64,000 nt of DNA from Trichobilharzia szidati (lineage: Eukaryota; Platyhelminthes; Trematoda; Strigeidida; Schistosomatidae). The position numbers and the translations under genes were made by a program. The notes beneath the pieces were generated by a model. It saw only the letters and a list, made by a program, of their open reading frames with translations, did not search any database and had not been told where the DNA came from. Shown here in pieces: positions 19,440-31,682 of the stretch (position 1 is its first letter; every line of letters begins with the position of its first letter). The stretch lies in assembly GCA_944472155.2 (NCBI GenBank), contig OX235274.1, positions 32,610,052 through 32,674,051 on the forward strand, in the 5' to 3' direction.

Positions 19440-19764
19440 GGCAGCATCGTTTCAACTCCTGACAGACGGCGCAGACGGCGAATTCAAAATCAAACGTATG
19501 GACAAATTCTTGGTTCTAGACAAAAGAGGCCACAAAGACTCTGTTAGGATCGGTCGTTTGATAAAGGCCTACTTGGAAAGCAAAACTATGAGCCCTGCAC
19601 TAGTGGTTCCGAATAATACACAGCTGACTGAGTACCCACTAGTCCTCGAGGAAGCGACCAGAACCGCGAAGCCGATCGGGGCCTCTAACGGGACCCAAGG
19701 GAATACACATTCAAGACTGCCCGTGAGGTTCCTAGAGCACCTTCATGCTTACCTTACAGGATAA
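19440..19764 (+). pseudogene. Ty3/gypsy integrase C-terminal end
   Basis: The reading includes RMDKFLVLDKRGHKDSVRIG then RLIKAYL, the DKxFxVDxxGxxDxVxIDRLKPAY pattern that ends gypsy integrases, and a hydrophilic tail to a stop at 19762. Upstream domains are absent (the SR2 insertion lies immediately left). A gypsy-type LTR follows at about 20.28 kb. Confidence 0.62.
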
Positions 19765-20279
19765 GACGATGGTACCCCACTCTTCCAGAAAGGTAGTCTA
19801 ATCTGCTTATGGTACTCTCTTTTATGCATATAGATTATTTTTCGCTGAATCTTGCGTTATAAATTAAGTGTATTTTTTCAATGACTGTACATGGAACATC
19901 AACTGCTGAAAAAAATTCGGCGTTTTTCATCTTCGATTTTTTTTCACATGGTTTATGTATGCCCTGATTCAATTGCCATTTTTTGGTAGGTTTTTTTGAC
20001 AAGGTCTTCAGCATTATTGTTTCCTTTTCTTGGTACGACGGAAACTGGATAGGAAGCAAACGAAGCACAAGATCCAATGGACGAACATCAGAGAAGCGAT
20101 GTACATATACCACATTAAAATAGGCAGACGGCCAGTAGGAAATTCAATGCCACCAAACCCATCGAAAGAGTTTCATCAATGGTGCTACCATTAGAGTTTT
20201 ACTCCCGGCTGATTTCGTCCTAGCGACGCCACCAGAGGGGTGAGCCGTAGCGGCAAGTAACCCCCCCCCCAAAAAAAAT

Positions 20280-20760
20280 GTATTAGCCTACAGTATTTAT
20301 CACTCAGCACTGGATGTTGCCCTTCACTGTTTAAGTCACCTCGTTGAACGTCAGGCATTCATGCCATTCGGCACCGTCGAGTTACGTTCGCTCATTCGTG
20401 CATGATCATCGCATTAGGATTTTGATTCCGAAATATATTTTGTATTTTGGACTATCAATTTGGTGTTTTGATTTGTATTCGGTCTAAGCAGAACAAATAG
20501 TCACTACGGACGTGACCTATTCTCTCTTTTCCTTCCCATCAGGTCGAATGCCTTGGAGGATATAGCAGAAGAGTTCAAAAGCCAAGAAGAAATATTGCTG
20601 TGGAGTACTGGTTCTCACACTGAGTCATAAACTCTTGGAACCGAGTCCCAGAAGAAGTGGTATCTGGACAAGCATGGAAGTTTACTAGAAAAGGATTAAC
20701 ATAGGCTCCAAGCCTTCTATCCTCAATCAATAAATCTGAATCTGAATAAGAACCTGCGTT
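20280..20760 (+). repeat. Gypsy-type LTR
   Basis: Resembles the reverse complement of 59900-60295 over several blocks: CAGTATTTATCAC..., GGATGTTGCCCTTCACTGTT, GAGTTACGTTCG..., GATTCCGAAATATA, TGGTGTTTTG. Because it lies downstream of a gypsy integrase end here, and upstream of gag there, it is best read as the LTR of one family. Its left edge follows a C-run and A-run at 20263-20278. Confidence 0.62.
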
Positions 20761-21400
20761 GTATACATCGCACTTTGCGTAAACATCAACACCCGCTTCA
20801 TCTCCTGAAACGGAAATTCGTTGCCATAGGACGGATTTCGAAACTTAGATAACAACAAAATTTATGAGCGATGTTTCCCATTAGGAAAAACAGTAAAACT
20901 ACAGCGACATCGAAAATAAGATGTAGTCAAATAAAGTCCATGGACAAAAAAAATATAATTTAAACTTTGACACCGAAATTCCATGCTGAAGTCGACTGCT
21001 AAAGCTGACAATACGTGGTCAAACATGCTACTTGAGCCTTGGTGTGTCAGGCTCACTTTTTCGGGTACGATCTCTAGTCAGTTAGTCATCGACAACGGCT
21101 CAACAGTGATGATCCACAAATATGTTTCGTATTTCGGACGACCAAATTGTTCTCATATAGAAGCCTAACTGATTCCTGGCCCACATTAAGTACATTAATG
21201 AGCTACAGCATACCATACGAGTATTATTGTATCATCGTAGTCCTTTTACGCAACAACACTTAATCAATCCAAAGTAGTGAATAAGATGCTTAAGCACCAG
21301 AAACACTAAAGACAGGCACTTACTACCTCATCTTCAAAATATAAAAGCACATTTATATGGCGCGACCACTGTTACTTAGTTTGACCTGCCCTGGGCATAT
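20761..21400. other. No gene recognised
   Basis: Short unconnected frames only. Confidence 0.4.
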
Positions 21401-21720
21401 AATAATAATAATAGTAATAATAATAATAATAATTTGCTTTATTCCAGAAACAGTACTAGTGGTACAGTGTGGAATTTTCAGCACATATCTACAATATTTG
21501 CATCTAATTTTATCAAACATTTATTTCAAAAAAATAAATATAAAGACACCAATAGCAAAAAATACAAACAAAAAAACAGGAAAAACACAATAATTTTTAA
21601 AAAATGCGAAAAAATACCAAAAAGTAGTAAGGAAAATAAACATCATATAATAATAACTCAGTATTGGGTAGTGGAAGCTATGATATGTTTATGCATGGTA
21701 ACAGTAAAGCTATAGTCATA
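21400..21720 (-). repeat. 3' end of a jockey/CR1-type LINE with TTA/AAT microsatellite
   Basis: The reverse complement ends CTGTTTCTGGAATAAAGCAA followed by a TTA-repeat (plus-strand AAT run at 21400-21433). The LINE 3' end at 38.02-38.15 kb has the same GTTTCCAGAATAAA...ATTATT layout. Confidence 0.55.
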
Positions 21721-22628
21721 CAAGAATTTATGAAATGATATTTACGAGTGTTCACCGCCAAGATGATCAGTTATCATCAGATATCTTCATAAAACGCTTA
21801 CAATACTTCACGTAAAGCTTGATTCCGCAATATAAGTGGGAATGCGAAGATTCCAAGCCCAATTAATTAAGTATAGCAAAATACACCTTGTAACTCAAGC
21901 TTACTATAATGCTAATTTAAATCTCAGTAATTCTGAAATAATTCTAACATTCTATAGTGAGTAAATTCTGAATCTGTTCTGAAATGGATTCTTTAATTGC
22001 ACAAACTAGAACTCAGTGCTGGTTTTCAGCATGACTGGCACTAATTCAGCACCCTGTTCTTTTTCTAGGCATTTTCAAGAGTAGACCAGAACTTACTGGG
22101 TTTGCTTATCAGCGTTTTTCCAGCCCTCACAGGACATATTAAGCACGAACTAGCAATACTTCAGAACGAAAAGACTTAATTCAGCACCCAGCTCCCTTTT
22201 TAAGCATGACCAGCGTTATTTCAAAACACAGTGAGTAGATAAAACCTTCATTTAGCATAAAAAGGCATTATCAAGGAATAGGTTAGAATAAGTTTAGAAT
22301 TGTCGTAAGCTCGGGAATTAATTAAGACCACTTAGTTATTACAGACTCCTGGTGCCTAAATAAAAAATTCGTAGGTCATTTTGAAGATAAAACTTCCGAT
22401 GACAGCTGTGGGAAAATGGTATTCACGAACTTCCCAAAATTCCGCGAAAACTCATGATACTAATGAAACGAGAACACGGTGTGTGATTCTGTGCCAGCAT
22501 ATGAGAACACTCTGTTCTCTCTGCCTGAAAATATGCTAGTCTTTTATTATACTTGAAAAAGCACTATTTGTAAATGCTACATTATAATGTAGTAATATAA
22601 TTATCGGAAAGAGGTGCCTAAATTTCAC

Positions 22629-22989
22629 CTGGAAAACGGCGACCTTGCCAGACTCAATGTCCCAAATAACATAGCTTGATTTATCACGCTTCAAATATTC
22701 TTACCAAGGTAATCAGCTGAAGGTCCTCATTATAATTAATAGTCCTCGTGATAGCGGCCTTGTGGAAAGTGGCGCTCATCCAATGTTCAATCACTTTTTG
22801 ACAAGTCTGCGAAATGCTTTTGATTTCTTGGCGTTCACCTCGGGACGGTTCTAAATCATCGGCGGATCGCAGTTCAAAGGATCCATCCCGTTGAGCTCTG
22901 CTGTATACAACGAAGGGTACTGCATTGATTAATTTGTCTTGTTGGTAATGTTCCGTCTGAACTAGGACAGGGACATCATCAATTCCGTT
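22629..22989 (-). pseudogene. Unrecognised coding-like exon, minus strand, one frameshift
   Basis: No start codon, open from after a TAA at 22990-22992 for about 101 codons to a TGA at 22684-22686. The first part reads DDVPVLVQTEHYQQDKLINA then VPFVVYSRAQRDGSFELRSA and ISQTCQKVIEHWMSATFHKA. A one-base shift near 22700 lets it continue as YLKRDKSSYVIWDIESGKVA VFQ up to a GTGAAA donor-like site at 22628. The amino-acid composition is protein-like, unlike the surrounding AT-rich sequence. I do not recognise the family; the last part is faintly WD-repeat-like. It may be a fragment of a transposon or of a duplicated host gene. Confidence 0.4.
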
Positions 22990-23270
22990 TTATTATGCGA
23001 TCCTCAAGATAGCCCTAAGACACTCCGTACCCTGTTAGCCGGTATGAGTTCCTCTACTAGTACAGTTCAGTCAAAAAAATAAAGTATGTAGGGAATGATG
23101 GCAAATGCTCTGCTGGATAGTGGATTTTGGCCGTTGTATCTAACTTTCTCACTTTTTATTTGTTCAGCTGGCTGTATTGTACCATGTCTTTCCTGAGACT
23201 TAAGTGCTTTCGGTTCATAGGGCTCTCCTCTTAAGCTTATTGAGCACTCTCCACAGCACCCAACTCAACC

Positions 23271-24692
23271 TTGACCTTGGTGGCCTGTTCGAATTTTTGG
23301 GCCTGCTATTATAATATCTACATATTGCATCCAACCTACCGTTTACTCCCACTTATTTATCACCTAAATATGAATTCTGGCAGGATCATTTACTCTCGCA
23401 ACTTCATTAATCATTTACGACCCAATGACTTTCATATTCCTAAGAAATCAAAGAGTAAGCATCGTAGTGGTTGGCAGAGAGCTCTTAAACTTACACCAAT
23501 ACACATAACTACGATCCCTGTCATAATGAACACTAAATGCCGCTCTCTGCCTAACAAGATAATGTACCTACAATCTCTGATGTCCACTGACACTTATCAT
23601 AATACTGCCATAATCACATTACAAGAAACGTGGTTACATGAACTGTATGATGACAACCTCATCTCACTAAAGGACTTCATCCTATTTAGACAAGACCAAC
23701 AATGTTGCAATAAGAAAAATGGGGGCGGCGTTGCAACTTTTATTCACTCCAAATGGTCCATTTCAAATAATGTTTGCTTCTCATTCTCAAATGACTTCAT
23801 AGACTGTATTACTGTCAAATGTCGTCCCAAACATCTCCCCAAATATAAACATATCTTTGTTACAAACATGTACATTTCTCCAAGTTGCTCACTATCTGAT
23901 CTTTCAAATTTTGCTGACGAATTCACCATGTTTGCCGCTGCCAACTTCGATAACTCTCTATCTGTTATTACTGGGAACTTCAACTCGTCAGATTGCTCTT
24001 TCCTTGAAGCACTTGGTCATTCTAACATTGTCAAATTTCCCACTCGACTAGACAAATCACTTGATTTAGTTTTTACAAATGACGAAGGAATATATGAAGC
24101 ACGTAAACGTGCACCGATCCTCAACTCTGATCACTCTATTGTTCGTGTTCTACCAAAAATATACAGCAAAACACATATTAAAGTCTTCTCACACTTGTTT
24201 ATGAAAGCACAACAGAGATGCTACTCCTCTGATAACTTAATCAGTCTAAGGTGCATGTTAAAAAATACTAACTGGGATTTATTCCATGAAAGTTCATTAG
24301 ATGACACAATTGTCAATATAACGGATTATCTTAAGTTCTGCCTTGGTATATGCTGTCCCAAACAAACACTATTCAAACGCCTCGGCCGCCTCTTGTCTCC
24401 TTGTCTCAAACAACTTCACAGGCAAAAAGAAACATTATACAAATCCAAAGATAAGTTAGGACTCAAAAAGATTAATGCTCAAATCAAATCTGAAATAAAA
24501 AGTCTTGATGTTATCTACAATGATACACTTTTATCATGCAAATCTCCTATCAGCATGTGGAAACTTTTTAATGAAATTACTGGCAATAGTAAGCAAGTAA
24601 TGCTTTTCCCTCTTATGATGTTAATGCTCTTAATCAGTCTTTTGTACGCTGTCCTTCTACTATCACTAATTCTAATGTTACCAATCATGTAG
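23271..24692 (+). pseudogene. LINE ORF2 N-terminal half: AP endonuclease
   Basis: 473 codons. Endonuclease motifs ETW, GNFNSSD (usually GDFN; here Asp is replaced by Asn) and SDHS are in order, followed by the connecting region up to MWKLFNEITG. The frame then runs into hydrophobic nonsense after about 24600, marking a frameshift before the RT. Confidence 0.83.
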
Positions 24693-25169
24693 CTGATAAC
24701 TTTCATGGCTTTAATGCTCTCGATGTTCTAAGATGTCTTAAAACGCTCAAGCCCTCACGTAGCCTTGTCCCTGATGGTATACCTGCATATGTTCTAAAAA
24801 AATGTGCAGATGCTTTATGTTCTCCACTAACTAACATCCGAAATGCTTCTTTCTCCAAAAATGTCGTACCTGGTGCATGGAAAGACATTAAAATAGTCCC
24901 TGTCCCTAAACCTGGAAACGGCAAGAACGTAAAGTTCAGACCCATTGCCATCACTCCCCCATTTCTAAAGCTTATGGAAAAAACTTGAACCCTCCCTTAA
25001 AATCTTTGAAGACCCCAAACAATTTGCCTATAGACAGGGTAGGAGCACTTTAGACGCTGCAGCCGTCTTACACAACAGTGTCGTCTCATCATTAGATAAA
25101 GATGACAAATACATCCTTTGCACGTTTCTCGACTTCACTTCTGCTTTCAACTCTGTACCTAGATGTCTC

Positions 25170-25715
25170 TTGCTAAATAAGCTCTCTATGACACAAACTG
25201 AATCCTGGGTCACTAACTGGTTGCATTCCTACTTCTCTAACGGAATGCAGTACATCGTATACAAAGGTAAATCCTCCCCTGCTGCGCTCACTGAAGCTGC
25301 CGTCCTCCAAGGTGCTGTACTCTCCCCACTTCTCTTTTCTTTCTTTTTACATGACTTGCCATCTTCAAATGACATTAATTTTGTCAAATATGATGACGAT
25401 CTGACTATATCTTTGCCTGTCAAATGTCAAAGTGACTACTCTAAACTTAATAGCTTTCTGTCAGAAATCAGCCAGTGGTCCAAGGAAAACGGTCTTACCT
25501 TAAACCCCTCTAAATGTCAAACAGTCAATTTCACCTTTAGGCATAAATCTGACCTAAACAAACTGGTTAGCACTCACGAGGTATGCAACATAGATGGCAC
25601 TGAAATAGAGACCAAGTCGGAAATTAAATATCTTGGCATCATTCTTTCTTCTGATCTCTCCTGGTCGTCTCATATCTTGATGATTTCTAAGAAAATATTC
25701 CGTCTTACCTTCTAA
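25170..25715 (+). pseudogene. LINE RT palm fragment with YDDD in place of YADD
   Basis: NWLHSYFSNGMQYIVYKGKS, LQGAVLSPLLFSFFLHDL, FVKYDDDLTISLPV, WSKENGLTLNPSKCQTVNF and EIKYLGIILSSDLSW follow the RT motif B to E order. The codon at 25392-25394 is GAT, where a GCT (Ala) is expected. Confidence 0.83.
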
Positions 25716-25856
25716 ATCAAGAAGTTAGGACATTCTGGAGTAACCCAATCCATACTTTTACGATTCCTAAACTCTTGCATCCGACCAATTATTCTCTGTT
25801 GTTCCCCCTTAATTTTTCCAGGGTTACGGAAGAAGGACTATATCTTATTACTTAGG

Positions 25857-26156
25857 GTGTTAAAGGTTGTCAACAGGGTAAGCATTGTGCCACTTAACAA
25901 GCTTGTTGATATTCTGGTTGACAGGCACATGGGCTCATGTAAAAAATGGGCCAAATCCATTTTATCCAACTCACACCACCCTCTTCACTCACAACTCCCC
26001 CCTTGCATCTCATCAGGCAAAACCAGAAGCCTATATAGAAAACTATATGCTCGCACTAGCAAGTACAAAAACTCAACCATGCCCTTCTTATCTCGTATTC
26101 TGTGCGATAAAGAAAGCATTAGGCGTGACACCTATAATTCATTAAATAATCAGTAG
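25857..26156 (+). pseudogene. LINE C-terminal domain
   Basis: HMGSCKKWAKSILSNSHHPL and SLYRKLYARTSKYKNSTMPF are typical of the post-RT C-terminus in this LINE group. It ends at TAG 26154. Confidence 0.7.
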
Positions 26157-26384
26157 AACTACTGAACCTCGTCTTTCCAACTCATATCATTTATAGGCAC
26201 GACATTTTCTTTCTTTTCCTTTTCTCTCTCTTTTCCTTTCTCCGTCATGTGCTACTTTGTTTCTTTCCCTCGCTTACGCCAGTAAATATGATAGCACCTA
26301 CTTTTCTAACACCTTCAAACACTGTTCAACTTTGCACTTCATACTATTTGGGACCCATCATCTGGGAATACCTGCATACCCAGC

Positions 26385-26475
26385 AAGTGATTATGGTGTT
26401 CCCACCGACACTGCAACCCTGCACCCTTAGTTTTGAACGCCAAAGCTTTATCCACTAGGGCACGAGATCCACCTT
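26385..26475 (-). repeat. tRNA-like SINE head, inverted
   Basis: The reverse complement has TGCCCTAGTGGATAAAG, an A-box-like element, and a weak B-box. Short and diverged. Confidence 0.4.
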
Positions 26476-26569
26476 TAATGTCACGAGTACCTGTTTTTGC
26501 TTATCCTCAAGTTAATTCCGCAATTCCGGTTCATATCTGTTGCACAAGAGTTGGCTTTCATTGCCTTGC

Positions 26570-26740
26570 GTTGTCTAGTGGATAGTACTTCGGCGTTTGA
26601 ACCAATGGGTGCAGATTTCGAGTCTCAGGAGGAACACCAATCATCAATCATTAGTAATGTATGTACATCCATCTGACGAGTTTTAAAAAGGACGAAGTGT
26701 GCCTCCTGGACTCTACTACTAGTGACCACCAGTCAAAAAT
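26570..26740 (+). repeat. tRNA-derived SINE fragment
   Basis: TTGTCTAGTGGATAGTACTT (A-box-like) and CAGATTTCGAGTCTC (B-box-like) spaced as in tRNA genes, followed by a body unlike the other families in the window. Confidence 0.5.
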
Positions 26741-29560
26741 AACTCGATGTTAATCGTCAGACATTCTCAAAGCGTCTATACTACAAGCCGAGATGTCAAC
26801 AGAGATCCATCAACACAGTTAATCAGCGGGAAATGCAAAATTCAGATAAATGTACAGGAAAAGTGCTTATCAACAACTGTTGTCGTTATTATCGTAGAAT
26901 GCTACTTTTATCTATGTCAAGTATAATTAGACAACTCATTTTAAATATCCCTTCTGCAGTAAAACTAGCCCAGTGATATCAGATTTTCTATTACATGCAA
27001 ATGTCTTATATATTTTTTTGCAACTCTGGTTTATGGTCTTTGGATTCGTAAAATTTGAATAAAATCTGTTGTTTCATCAGTGAAAGTTTTTCTGCATCGT
27101 TTTTTTGTGTGTGGGGGCTTTATTGTCAAACGTTTTAATTTCAAATTGATACAAATTAATCACAGAAAAATACGCATGAACACACACTGTAAAGTCAAGC
27201 ACTGATGTTTAGTGTTAGGGATAGTGAATTTTCTGCCACACTTAATAAGGAGAAAAATAGTCTGATTACGAGTAATTACGTCATTATGGTGATTTCTGAA
27301 ACGATACAAAGAATTTGATTTGTATTATATCGAATTTGAATCTACAAAGCTGATGTTTTTACTTTCTTTTATGAGGGAAACTACATGTTATCACAGTTAT
27401 CCTAAATTGAAAGATTTCTAAGAGAGGAGTGCTACTCTAATTGAGGAATAAATGCATTACTGTAAGTGAATACAAACACAAAGGACCCACTAGCGAGATT
27501 TTGGATTTATTGAATAGATGTGCTTAACAGATTGTGACTTTTATGGGAAATGTGGAGGATCTTACAGAATAATTGATAGACATCAGGTCGTTGTTCTATT
27601 AGATCACTAGATTCACTTAGGGTCTTTTGGGCAGAATGAGAAGTTTCACAATAAACAACTAAGTTAGTTTAATAGACCTAAAAAACTGTGATTTGGAGAC
27701 GTCAGCTGCACAACTTCAGGAGGAATACAGGTGAAAGGTGGTAATAAACATCAACAGGTGTAAATACATATCTAAAGCCATCCCAAAAATGGTTACTTGC
27801 TGCGGTCGATTAAGACAATGGTTAGTGCATACGATGGTATCCTAAAAATGGCTGTTAATAGGCGTGTTAGCATATGATCCTTCCCAATGAAAAAATATTC
27901 CCAAATGGATCAGAATAGTTCAATGGGAATCTGTTGAGCGTCAAAATAGTAAGACAACACACCGACCAAACGGATATGGTTATATTTCATAAAAGACAAA
28001 TATGTGTCAGCTGCAGAGTTTTACCGTAGTTGCTGTACACAACTAGTCGGCAGTGGGTCTTGTTATATTAGTTTGTGCTTACCAGTGTAGCGTATGCTAC
28101 TGACAAGAATTTGCAAGTAGTGTAGGTATATTGGACATTGCATGACATTAAAAGTTTCAGAGGGATGTGAAGATAATTGAGAAGCGATGTAGAGGGTACG
28201 GAATAAACAGAAAAGAAGTGCAACACGAGTAGCTTTTGCAAATTGAAGTTTCGATGTTACAGCTCCATATTTCACATCATTTTGCCAAATTAAAAATTCC
28301 GCTACGGAATATCCCTGCGTTCTGCCGTTTCAAATGATGTCATTGCCTCTGACTAAATGAAGACCCCGTAGTCTTAGGCTCTGAAGGAGGAAGACATCTA
28401 GAGCTTCCATTGATATTCCGAAACCATCACCGAGTCGGTAGACATCCGGATTTGAGTGGCGAAGGCATTTGTTCTAGGGACGCTGCCTAAACGCTCTTTA
28501 CAATGTCGTTGAGCATACAGGTGGGAAACAGGCATAAGAATACCTGTTTGATTTCTACCTTCCATTATACAAATAAATGGCATTTCGATTAGTTTGCGCT
28601 CATATCATCACAGCGACGGCTAGTCAACTGGGAATGAAATACGCACATGTTAACTACAGTAACAAGTGATTCTCATGCAGTTTGTGCGGTAAGACGTTTG
28701 GAACTTTATTGATAAATCTCCATCCGATCACTCTGACACTTGGGCTAAAATAACTTGTCAAATCTAGACCCAGGTCACTTCGTTTTTCTCAGTGATGTGA
28801 ATGCTTGCTGTATCATCTGTAGCAGACCCTCCCCATTACAGCAAGAGACCGCGCTACCATGTTAGGTGTACGTGAACAGGATCATAGGAACCTGTCAATT
28901 CAACTGAACCTCAGAGTCTTTCCCTTCAACGGTAATTTTATCCTTTTGATGTAAGTGAATCACACTGTGAACAACTGAATTTCAAAAGGAAAAGAGCTCA
29001 GCAGTTTCATTGTGTCTCCAGATAATCTATTCACTAGCATGGTCAATAATATATACACCTTTAGGCAGCCACAGGCACTACATTCCACCTTCGATATTTG
29101 GGCGACGTTGAGGAAAGCCTGGCCACCGGGTTGAAAGAGCCACTCGTAAGAGATAGAGGGCAATGCGGCCATAGTTCAGGTTTGGTGAGATGCTCGCGCG
29201 CGCTTCGTGTAGGACGTTACCATCTCTCCATATAACGTGGAAATAGCTTTTCCCATTCTGGAATAACGTGGTTTATATTTGACTACTATACAATTATAAT
29301 TGATATTGGTTGCACCTCCGGTAGCTAAATATCCAAATTTATCACCGTCAGAATACTGTTTAGATCCAGTCGAATTCGGGTGAATAAAGAGCAATCTATC
29401 ACAAAAGAACAATAAAGATGTTCTTAGTTTTGCAGTTTATAATTATCAGAGTTAACTTATTTGAGAGTGGTCTATTTTTAGTTCGTATTTTATACATTCA
29501 CACCTGTTTATCGTTGTTTTATCTGTTTAGATAATATGACGGCATTTCACATACTTTTAT
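26741..29560. other. Unassigned 2.8 kb
   Basis: Contains only short minus-strand frames (28063-28275, 28398-28583, 28960-29172, 29176-29412) with no motif I recognise. 28960-29412 (including LATGGATNINYNCIVVKYKP) looks somewhat protein-like, but I cannot assign it. The region lies between two LINEs and may be an older mobile element. Confidence 0.3.
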
Positions 29561-29566
29561 CAGTTT

Positions 29567-30401
29567 TTGAGAAATAATGTAATCTTTACCTCCATAATGG
29601 TCAAAGTTATTAAACGAGTTAGTACTGTTAAAAGCCCAGCATCAAATAGTCAGCAGCTCACTAAAAACATCAGCCCTGACGACGAATTTGCACTAAGATC
29701 AATCGGTACACCGAGAGTTATAGTACCAAACTTAATGGAAGAACTAATTGATAATAGCCCGTAACACTAGTGATTTACAGATCCTTCAGAAATATATAAC
29801 AGACCTGCAGGATAAATTTGTAAGTATCACTCCTTTCATCCAACTTTGTGATCCATCACAAGAAGTTTGCTTAGATTTACTTCTCAAATCTGAGCGCCTG
29901 CTAGACGTTTTGACTGCAGAGGCTGTTAAGAGGGTCATGTTCTCATATAGTGTCTTAGGACATAACATACCAATTAATATCCCTATTGCCAAACTTAAAG
30001 CAGTCTCTCTGCAGGCGTGCAACATTTCACTATCTGACTGCCAGGTTCTGCGTCTTCATAAGAAATTTGCAAACCACCCATGACCAGTACTCTTCAAATT
30101 TAAGTCTGCTGACCTAGCTAAGAAATTTTTGGAGTCTGGTAAAATTATCGGCTCCTCAACACCCTATACCAATATCAGGATTGTACCCAATCTAACTCCT
30201 TGCCAAAGACAATGCCGAACAGGTAAACTAAAGGAAGATAACTTCAATAAGACACCCGTTGTTAATACTTCCCTCGTTGTATTGCCTTATGACCAAGAGC
30301 ACCAGATAATATCGTATGCACAAACTAACAGTAGTCAAGTAACTGCTGAAGACTCAGTTCTAAATACTGAAATCGCAGACACAAATGTCAACAGATCATA
30401 G
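29567..30401 (+). pseudogene. CR1-like LINE ORF1 (RRM-like), older copy, frameshifted
   Basis: Three plus-strand pieces: 29567-29764, 29748-30083, 30129-30401. The middle pieces read LHKKFANHP, then PVLFKFKSADLAKKFLESGK and IRIVPNLTPCQRQCR, which is the RRM-like end of CR1-type ORF1 proteins, where a basic segment binds RNA. Compare the equivalent region of the intact ORF1 at 32.37-32.52 kb. At least two frame breaks. Confidence 0.62.
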
Positions 30402-30577
30402 TATTGACGTACATCCCTTGCACACTGGCACGAATGCCATACCCTCGAAAACGTCTAAGCTGAATTCAGTCGTATACTTTGAATCTCTCCAGGAGTCATA
30501 TACCGCATAGTCTCGTAGCCCGGCTACTGTGAAGCAGCAATCACACGTGGCCACCCAGGTTGGTGTAAATTCAAGGC

Positions 30578-30720
30578 GATGGTACAGTGGTTAGGACTCT
30601 CGCCGACCATGCATATGGTCCGAGGTTCGATCCCCTGCCGACGCACACCCGATATCTATGGTCGGCCTGCAAAATTTGGGCTACCGATATCCATGCTGAA
30701 GATTCCATACTTGTACTGAA
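30578..30720 (+). repeat. tRNA-derived SINE (family C), plus orientation
   Basis: GGCGATGGTACAGTGGTTAG, CTCGCCGACCATGCATATGG and GAGGTTCGATCCCCTGCCGA CGCAC closely match the reverse complement of 12806-12881. Inserted in the older ORF1 region. Confidence 0.74.
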
Positions 30721-31064
30721 AATACAGTGTGGCATCAAGCCGTAACCAAAATAAAAAATATGATAAACGTCCTATTTCCGTAAGGAATACCAAAAGAACT
30801 GTTGAAACTATTTAGCAGAAATCCAGTTTATCAGGTAATCCTACTAGTCACCAGCAGCCCAAATTACACAAGCCAACCAATACGGAAAAGCTTAAACCAA
30901 ACACCAGATCCGGAACACTAAAGCCTACAAGTACGAAAGTCTCAAAATGGTCATCGGCTCATTCTACAGATGGAAAGTCATCTAAACTTAGTCATATCCC
31001 TCAGGTTAGACATAAATCACCTACTACAGGAACTTACTCATTTCCGACTACCACTGCCAGTCCT

Positions 31065-31526
31065 ATGACAACAAAAAACAATCGTTACATATCTACTCAA
31101 CCACTTCGAAAACACGGAGTTACTCAGCTCCTCACGAATGCACCCTCAACTTTGATGTACAGGAAACACCAGTCCGATAATACGGGCGTTCGATCAAAAA
31201 CACGTACAGTGCCCTGTCATACTTCTCATGCATGCAGTAGGGGGCACATGCCAGTTGCAGCACAATGCTCATCATGGCCTATTAGGTACTCTAACCAGAC
31301 ACCGGGACCTAAATCATATGCATATAACAACACGCCGATCACATATTTTGGCCGTAACTCTGCAGATAAAACGGCTCTAGCTAACTCATATGACCAAAAT
31401 TTTCCCCAGCGACAATTGGCAGAAACGTCAGGGATCATGCACGTAGCACGCATGATATCAGACCAATTCCTTGCCGGTATAGCGAAAAGCTTACAACAGG
31501 GAAACTGCTTCTTCCTCGACAGATAA
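31065..31526 (+). other. Open frame of 153 codons, Ser/Thr-rich, within LINE 5' region
   Basis: The frame has no domain I recognise. It follows the decayed ORF1 at 29.6-30.4 kb and lies before the next LINE's ORF1. The Ser/Thr/Pro-rich composition resembles the ORF1-to-ORF2 spacer of the adjacent LINE (32.8-33.6 kb), so it is probably the corresponding spacer of the older copy. Confidence 0.4.
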
Positions 31527-31682
31527 CAAACACCCTATACACACCTAACAGGTAGCGGTACGTCCAACGTTTGCGTTACATTCTTGCGTGATTCGTTACA
31601 TAAAATTTATCTTGTTGTAATCCTTGCACAAGTACTCTACTACTTCTATACCTATAACTATTAACTCTCATATCAAATAGTT

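Larger units (their letters stand above)
23240..26160 (+). mobile_element. Jockey/CR1-type non-LTR retrotransposon, near full ORF2, several frameshifts
   Basis: Endonuclease domain at 23520-24150 (TLQETWLHELYDDNLISLKD, VITGNFNSSD, NSDHSIVRV), linker, then RT in shifted frames: PDGIPAYVLKKCA (about 24770), FRPIAITPPFLKLMEK (24935), FAYRQGRSTLDAAAVLHNSV (25020), LDFTSAFNSVPR (25130), LQGAVLSPLLFSFFLHDLP (25305) and KYDDDLTISL (25386) with the Ala of YADD changed to Asp. The C-terminal domain runs to about 26156. Frame breaks near 24610, 24985, 25160 and 25715 inactivate it. Confidence 0.88.
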
